Assembly (NCBI GenBank): GCA_004194705.1
Contig: SADC01000318.1
Location: forward strand, 372,001-436,000
Reading direction: 5' to 3'
Length of the DNA stretch: 64,000 nucleotides
Source of the DNA: Ditylenchus dipsaci
Lineage: Eukaryota; Nematoda; Chromadorea; Rhabditida; Anguinidae
In this document: positions 26,801 to 35,800 of the stretch, piece after piece
How positions within the stretch are numbered: position 1 is the first letter of the stretch
Layout of the letters: every line of letters starts with the position of its first letter
Made by a program: the position numbers and the translations under genes
Notes under the pieces: generated by a model
The model's database searches: none
What the model was told of the DNA's origin: nothing
What the model saw: the letters and a program-made list of their open reading frames with translations, nothing else

Positions 26801-29800
26801 TTGGCGAAATGGTTTCATTGGCGAAAAGATGCCGTTGGCGAAATGACCTTATTGGCGAAAATTTCATTGGCGAAACGATTACGCCCCAAAAATATAACGG
26901 TTTTGGCTATAAAGATTTGTGGCAAGGTTTAATTTTTAAAACAGGAGAGAATCGGAAAGGTTTAAGGGCAGTTTATAAGCAAATCGACCATGCTAAACCC
27001 GAATCCGGTGTCAAAGAATTCGGCATAATAACCCCGAATTCGGTGTCAATAGCTTTCTATGTATTTTAGGATCAAGAGTACTTCTCGGAATCATGACTAA
27101 GGTCACTTCGTGTATTTTTCAGTATTTTATGGCCAAAATTAAATACCAAAATTAATATAGATTAAATACCTATGTACTAAATGTTGCGAAAAAATTTGGT
27201 GGGTCGACAGTCTGTTTCGTCGACAGTTGACCCTCATTCATCGTGTAGCGCAAATATGTTCTTTTAAATCATCTGTTGCGAATCTCATTGCTTAAGTAGT
27301 GCCACGCCGTTTTTCTGTGGTAATATAAAAAAACTTTAAATTTAGCTCAAGCCTCAATGCGGGGCTGGATGTGGCTGTCCTGCAACGAATTTGGCTGGTT
27401 ACAAACAACGGTAAGCACCCTTATCACCTAGTTCTTATCCGCAGCCCAACTCATTTCACATAGCATGAAAAAACATATGGTGAAACCTCGATAAACGGAC
27501 ACATATAAACGGACACACCCTCCACTTCGTTTCTTAGCTGGGTCCGACACTTTTTAGCCAGATCTTCGGCATATTTTACCGTATCACATTGGGCAATCTG
27601 GTCACAAAAATTGTAATGATTACAATTTTATCTACAGTCGAACCTGGTTCGGTCCCTTGGGATGGTGTTGTATCCAGATCGACTGTATCAGTTTTTTTCA
27701 AAATCTCGCGGTTTTGCCATTTAGAGTCGTTTAACACGAGAAAAGCGGACTGTAACTTTTGACTACCTGAAGGTTTTCAGACCCGCTGAGCACGAATATC
27801 GCCAAAATCAGACCCCTGAACTTGTGTGCAATGACCTTAACTACCCTGTGCAATGACCTTAAAACTACTATCATAATTTAAAAATATTTCGAATTCCGTC
27901 TGAGACAATAAATATTCGAATAAGTTAATCTGATGTAATTAAATGCTTATTGTCTCAAACGGAATTAAAAATATAATAGTCATTTTTAAATTATGAGAGT
28001 AGTTTTGTAAATAAATCGAATACGCTGATTACGAATCTGATGTCTGAATTTTTTTAGTGTAATATCACATTTGAAAGCCCAAATTCTCGCGGTTTTTATG
28101 AGCTAAAAAAAAATTTTAATACAGTAACCAAGCTGAGTAACAGTCATATATATGAAGTGGAGCAGTTCTAGTATACACCCTTCACTCAAGTCTGGTATAC
28201 ACCCTTCAGTCAAATTAGCTTGGGGGACCAAGGCAATTTTTGGCTGGAGTTTAGAATGTGACCTTTTTCTAAAAATGGTCAAAATCAGTTTTTTTAGTTG
28301 TGTAACATTGTAAAAAATGCTCAGCATTCATTTTTATTGTTGGGAAAGCCAATTTTTCAAAAAAAAAAAAAATCATGGTTTTTTAGTCAAATTTGAAAAA
28401 TTTAAATTGGCGCCTTTTGAATTTAAAAGGTAATAAGGGCTGTATTGGGAGGGGAAGGAATAAAACGGGGCCACTTTTATGGCAGAACATTATAAATTTG
28501 AATATCTATATTCTTCGACTGCCTCACCATGTTTTTCAACTGGGCCGTGGCAAAAAGAGACTCTATACGCATTTTTTGATCAAGAGTACTTCTTGGAATC
28601 ATGTCTAAGGTAAGTGAGTGCGCGCATCTCTAACTCTCAAGCCCCTGCGCCCCGAAGGGGGCGCAGGGGGCTTGGGGCTTGGAGTTGAGATGCGCACACC
28701 CACATACCTTAGACACAAATCACTCGAAAGTGACTCTGGATGCATGAAAAAGCATGCATACCAGAATTTATTTATGCGGTAGCCCCAGTATTCAAAACTA
28801 TGTTCAACATCTTCTTGTTAGTGGGCCCTGTGTGATCAGTGGCCCCTTTTATTCCCTTCCCTCCCAATACAGCCCTTATTCCCTTTTAAATTCAAAAGGC
28901 GCCAATTTAAATTTTTCAAATTTTGACTAAAAAACCATGATTTTTTTTTTGAAAAATTGGCTTTCCCAACAATAAAATGAATGCTGAGCATTTTTTACAA
29001 TGTTACACAACTAAAAAAACTGATTTTGACCATTTTTAGAAAAAGGTCACATTCTAAACTTTAGCCAATTTTTTTTTAAATTAAAAATTTGAAAAAAAAT
29101 TGCTTTGGTCCCCCAAGCTAATTTGACTGAAGGGTGTATACCAGACTTGAGTGAAGGGTGTATACTAGAATTTAGCCTATGAAGTAACTCATTTTCAAAA
29201 ACTACACCTTTTCAAATTGGCGCAAAAACCCAAAAAACAGGTTTTTTGAATATCTCTTTGCACCATCTTGTTCAGCGAGAAATTTTAGCCTCATGTGTAT
29301 AACTGTAGCGATCGGGCTTGGAGTGTTAAGGCTGGTGAGCAGTGAAATTATCTGGCGCAGCATTTTCTTTCATGCTCATAGGAAAGCTCTTTGTCTAAGA
29401 TTTCCAATGGTATGTCGTTTGCCTAGATATGAAACCATTGAAATGGACAAAAGACCACTCAAGCTGCTCAAGACATGTCATTTCGCCGTTCAACTCATAA
29501 ATCCTATAAAAAGAGGGAAAAGACAGTAACACTTGTGAAAAAACACTTGTTATGGCTTGGTTTCGTAATTTTCTCAAAATTTCATTAGACTTTTTTTTAA
29601 AATAAAAACATCATGTGATAGAGCATGAAAAACTGCATCAGATAACACTAAAAGGTCACAAGTGTTACTGTGTTTTCCCTCTTTTTAAGAGGATTTATGA
29701 GATATCTAGGCATATCTAGGCAAACGACATACCATTAGAAATCCAGACAAAGAGCTTTCTTATGAGCATAAAAGAAAATGCTGCGCCAGATAATTTCACT

Positions 29801-32800
29801 GCTCACCAGTCTTAATAAAAAATGGTCCATTTTTCAAAGAGTCGTTTTGAAAATTGGGGTAGTTAAGGGCATTGCACACAGGTTCAGAGGTCTGATTGTG
29901 CGATATTCGTGCTCAGCAGGAATGAAAACCCCAGGTAGTCAAAAGTTACAGTCCGCCTTTCTGGTGTTAAGACAGGGATGAGATTTTTGCCCTTTTACTT
30001 TTTGCGACTTTTCGAAGAAAAACTTTATTTTTCGGCAATTTTACTTAAAGTTAATTTTAAAGTTTGGTCTAATTCGGTAGCTAACATTCTGTGCATTATT
30101 TTAACAAAGTCTTACTTCCGAGTGGAGTCGTGAAACGCAATAAATTTGGCGTAATGACATGTGAGCCTTAACATTTAAGAACACGTCAGCTGAGGGATTA
30201 ATCTTTGAGGGTGTAAGGTTCGAAAGCCGACATAAATGGACGGAAAATCAATAATGGACTTTGGAGCCCGATATTTAGAAAGCTAAACTTAACCGAAATT
30301 AAGATCTCCTTATACATGGATCGATATTTAGGTGCATAGTCGTTTCCCAAATATTCCAGTATTGGAAAAATGATTTTATAATTATATAAAAATAGCATTT
30401 TCTTAAATAATTCCGACATAATCTGTAAGAAACATAATCTGTAATTTTGGAGGTTTTCGTGGCACCGCGATTTCTTCGATTTTTTTTTCTATCAGGTATG
30501 TTATATACCAATCTACTCCAAATTTAACGCTGAGCAATACGTTCTGGTACTTGTGCTCTTCTGGGGGTTGGGGAGGGGGGGTGGGTTGGCCTCTTTTTTT
30601 AACTGTGAAAGTTATAAAAGGTCAAATTTTTAAGGATTTTTTTTCGAAAACTTAACTTTTTAGTATGGTAAACAATAAAAAACAACTTTTTATATTGTTT
30701 TAGCGTATAAAAATTACTTAAGAGGCTTAAAAACACCCTTCACAGCTAAAAATAACAAGGCCCCCTCCCCTCGAAAGGCACAAGTGCCTATGTTCTCAGG
30801 TGTCAACACTGATTTATGCTGAAAATACTGAGTTATGGCCTTTTATTTTCAACCACCAAAAATGACCTCTTTTCTTAAAATGGACAGAAGTGGGCTGTTT
30901 TGGTCACACTTATATATACATTCGGCTCATACAGTTCGGCTTGAGCAGCTCTACAAAATGGTTGTGAAAAATCACTATATTATTGCAAAAATTTGGACTT
31001 TTGGCTAATTTAAACCAAAATCACAAATTTTGTATTGTGCTTTTTTGTTAAAATTTGCCATTTTACTTAAGGCGCTACCGATCGGAAAGAAACTGGATAA
31101 CAGTTTTAAAATCTGCACAAAAAACTGCATCTGAAAGCATCAAATGGTTACTCAATATCGAATGCAGCTCGGGGTATCCGGACCTCTGAAGTTGGTAACT
31201 CGGACAACCAATTTGGAGTCAAAACCACAGGGGTGACCAACATAAATTTTTTCAAAAAAATTTCACGATCATAACCTGAAATTCTGACACCAGATTCGTG
31301 TTCAGCATGATCAGCATGGGTGCCAATTTCTATATAGAAAACCTCCAAAATTACAGATTATGTCTGTAATTTTTCTTAAAACGATAAAAAGCCATTTTCT
31401 GTCACTTTCACATATGAAAAGTTCACAAAAGTTAGATAAAGTCTATATGCCAATTTGGTCACTGGAGCTAGGCAAAAAGAGCCTCTATATTCATTTCATG
31501 ATCACGTAAACCAACCTGGAGGGGCGACGGTAAATTGATCTGCAGTAAATTGTTCTGATTTCACCGACAAAAGTAGAGGTAATTAGATTATTCGGTAATT
31601 AACGGCGATTACGGCACATAGAAAGTGGTACCTCGCCATCCAGGTGGCAGTACCCAGCTGCCTCCGGGAGGGTACTTAGGCAGTGTTCAGGTGCTGGTAC
31701 TCAAGTAGTCGACGATCAAAAGATCCGCTTTTCACAATGGCTAATGAAAAATTGCAGGAAAAGTAATTCTTCTTGTGGGACTCAAACTTTCCAATAAAGG
31801 TGATGTCCGCCACAGGGATTCGAACCTTGCAGATCAATTTACCTGCAGATCAATTTACTTGCAGATCAATTTACCTGGAGATCAATTTACTGCAGATCAA
31901 TCTACATAACGCAACCTGGAGGGGTATTCAGATACCTTAAAAATAGAAATATCACTTATAAGGGTTTTTACACCGTTTTGGTCACAGGGGCTCTAGGTGA
32001 ATTCATCCAAGGTGAATTCTTCCAAGGTGAATTCATCCAAAGGTAAATTTATCCAAAGGGGAATTCATCCAACGGTGAATTCATCTAACTTTTTATCTTG
32101 ACACGTTTTCTTTAAATACTTTTCGTTCCGCCTGTTCTATTGACATTACAACCAATTTATACAATTCTAACAATTTTCATTAAGAAAACAACAAATGTTT
32201 AATTAATTTTCTTTGAGTTCTCCTTCTTAAAAATTGGATGAATTCACCGTTGGATGAATTCACCTTTGGATGAATTCACTTTGGATGAATTCGCCTTGGA
32301 TGAATTCACCGTCGCCCGGTCACAGGAGCTAGGAAGAAAGAATCTCTATATGCATTTTATGATCAAGAGTACTTCTCGGAATCGAAACCCGAACAAAACA
32401 ACCGGCTTAAAGGGCATGCCCACGCTAATAAGAGGTGGTGCCTGAGAACTCAAAATTTTTTCCTAATCATTGAACTTCTGGTCGGATTTTCCAACTTGGT
32501 TTCTAACAAAACAAGACCTAGAATTGAAGCCTAATTTTGCCCCCTAACGGGTACCTACCTCCGGACCCGAAAATTTTAAATTGTAAAAAAAATTAAATCA
32601 AAATCATTGTATCTTACCCAAAATCGTGCGCTGAACACGGTTCGATAATACCAAAAACTACAAATTCACTGCTCAAAACTTCAGTATCATGGTATCCACG
32701 TCCCGAACGAATTCATTTTATCTATTTTCAGGACCGGAGAAAATGGTATATCAAGGTGTCTTTACCCTATACAAGTGGATATCCGATGAGTATAAGGGCA

Positions 32801-35800
32801 ACTGTTTAGTTCACCTCATGCTCTGATTTTCTAAAAAATGACTTAAAACAATTTCAGTAATTAAAACAATTACTGCTTAATATTTTTTTTGAAACCTTTT
32901 ACTCTTTCAATTCAAACTTATTCTGACTGAGCGTGGTTCCGAGTAGTGTTCTCAATAGTCAGAGGAAGAATGAAAGTCAGAATGAAAATTCAAAAATTCT
33001 GACAGTCAGAAAGCGCGGGAAATCATTCTGACTATCAGAAATGAGAGTCAGAAAGGCAAATCGATCAGATCACACTGTTTTTTTCCTGTCTGGATCTCAT
33101 TTTTGAGAATCAGAAAGAGTCTGACAGTCAAAATAATTTCCCGCGCTTTCTGACTGCCACGATTTTAGAATTGTCATTCTGACTTTCATCTGCCTCTGAC
33201 TATTGAGAACACTGGTTCCGAGAGGCTGATCATAGTTAATTTTTTTAATGTGAAGTGTTGGACCTTGGGTAAGCAGCGAGCGTTAGGACATGCTCAAATA
33301 TGTGTCGTACATCCGAAAAATTGAAAACTTAATATGGCGCGAATTGAAATTTCAAATTTCGTCAAAAATTTTGGCGCGAATTCATTTTTTTTCATTTTCA
33401 TCCTTTTTTACTGTTTTTTCTTACGTTGATTGATGTTACAATTTTAAATATGAAATGTGTAATTGAACAAATATTTAAGTCCCCTCGTCATTTGGTGCCC
33501 CAAAAGTGATGTCCAGGTAGTGGTACCTAAATATCGGTACCCCGTTGATGGTACGGAGGTGGTGGTGTCCAGTTGGTGGTACCCAGGCTGTGGTACCCAG
33601 TTAGTAGTACCTAGATGATGGTCTTTTGCCATTATGGCCCGGTCTTATGACCATTGATGCGATCGGGATTAATGTCTCCAATACACTGTCAATATTCTCC
33701 GAGTCGCGGCATAGCTGCAGCGGCGCATTTATAGGCAGGAAGGATGGGCGTAATTCAGGGGAGTGATTTCAATTTTAGCCAACATTTATGTGGTGGTAGT
33801 TTCATGGAGACAAAAATATTGTTTTTACAAACCAATTCCTGATAGCTTCAGCGGGGTAACCATGTGGAGGAGAACGAGGTTCGCAAGAATGAGTGCTTTC
33901 TAAGGTACCCTTGGATATTTGGGGTCGAAAATATAATTCAATATATATTAACTAAATTCGTATTCAAAAGGGAGGTACGTTGGTATTGAGGTTTTGGATA
34001 GTAAATTCGCAGTTTTGCTATTATCAAACCGTGTTCAGCTTTCGATTCTGGGTGGGATACCATGGTCGATTTTGTTTTTCTTACAATGGAATATTTTCGG
34101 TTACTCCAAGTGGATACCTTTTGTGTTGATACCTACCTTCTTGGTGGATAGGGGACGAAAAACAGGTCAAAAATTTTGAAATAACACGACTTCCCGGCTC
34201 TAGTAAACAATACGTTTCCATTTTTCGCCTTAGCTGCCCTGTTGTTTTTATTGACAAACAGCTTGGTTTCCTCTGTCCATTATAGTTACCGTATATTCTC
34301 TATTAGAAGGCCCGGCCTTCTATTTTCAACCCTAAAAAAGTCGGAAAAAAAATATTTCGATTTTGAGATTTTCGGGTGCTCAACTAAAATTTTAAAAGTG
34401 GAATCAGGTGAGCTCGTGCTAACTAAGAAAACGCGAAAAACAGATTTGCGAATTTCTTTTTCTATGCTGATATATAGGTCCTCAAGGGGGGCCTTCTATT
34501 AGAGAGGGGCCTTCTATTAGAGAGGGGCCTTCTAATCGAGAATATACGGTATGTTAATACAGTCAACTCTCGATTTAACGAAACCATGGGGACCGGCAAA
34601 ATGTTCGTTGAATCGAGAGTTTCGTTAAATCGAGAGCTTATTTTAGTCATTTTATTTAATCGCTGGCCAAATAGGCACCAAAAAAAGGTTCGTTAAATCA
34701 AGAGTTTCGTTAAATCAAGAGTTGACTGTATGTTGATTGTAACACGACTTCCCTTCAAGACAAAAAAGGGCAAACCTTTTTGCAGCTGATTTACGTCTTT
34801 TTGTAGCTGATTTTCTTTTTCAGCTCTTTTCCATTTTTTCTCAAAGTTTTTAACATTTTTCTTAAAATTTCAACAACATGAGGTAGCCCTGTAATTCTAG
34901 TTTCTAGTGTGGTATTATTTGTTGCAACATCTTTGAAAATATATCCCAAAAAGGTAAAAGTATGAAGCAAAGTACTCTTCTGACTTACTTCATACTTTTA
35001 CCTTTTGGAATATATATTTCGAAGATGTTTCAACAAATGATACCTCGATTAAACTAGAATCGCAGCGCTACCTGATGGTGTTAAAACTTTTGAAAAAATG
35101 TTTAAAAAATTTAAGAAAAAAGTTTAAAGAGGAAATCAGCTGCAAAAAGACGCAAATCAGCTGCGAAAAGACGTGAATCAGCTGCAAAAAAAGGTTTGCC
35201 CAACAAAAAATAACTTTTTTTTCTTCAACAAGTCATAAAAAGTAAAGGGCGAAAATCTCATCCGTGGTTTAGGGTCAACTTTTTTTACTTTTTACCTTTG
35301 GCATAAAAATATCGGTTGAGCAGTAATAACTCATAAAAAACAAAGTGTTGTTTTAATTTCCTCGGTATTTTTTTTCTGTAGGATTCTTATCCGCGACTTT
35401 TCTTTTTCATCTTTTTAATATATGGAGGTCAGGCCAAAAAATTTTGGGAATTTAGCTACTTTCCTTTGTTTGGTCGCTTATTTTCTCATCATGCCTATTG
35501 ATTTTCATGCATAGGACAAGGAAACAGTCTTTCGGAGACATCATCTCCATTGGATCATACTATAAGCTATGCATGGACACGTTTGGTCCACCTATCACAA
35601 GTGACTACATTGAAAAGCAGGTGGCCAAAGCACAACAATTTTTTGGAAATCCTTCAGATTATAATGTTAGTTTTTCAATTATTACTTCATAATTATTAAA
35701 AACTTGAAATTTTAAAGCTAATTTTTCAGGTCAGTAACGTGATTTTACCAAACGGTATGCTTACTTTTTTGTGTGGTATTTAATTTTGCTTTTGAAAAAC

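Larger units (their letters stand above)
24879..26887. mobile_element. 2.0-kb inverted-repeat element with tandem TTGGCGAAA arms, 8-bp target duplication
   Basis: The left end GGGGCGTAACCGTTTCGCCAA and its right-end inverse (..TTGGCGAAACGATTACGCCCC) are each followed inward by units of the type TTTCGCCAATGAGATCA. Perfect duplications AAAAATAT flank it (24871-24878, 26888-26895). No transposase was recognised inside. The interior includes a second inverted pair (ccactggaagtcgaacctga, near 25085 and 26606) and one copy of a dispersed repeat also seen at 36-38 kb. It lies in S28 intron 7. Confidence 0.8.
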
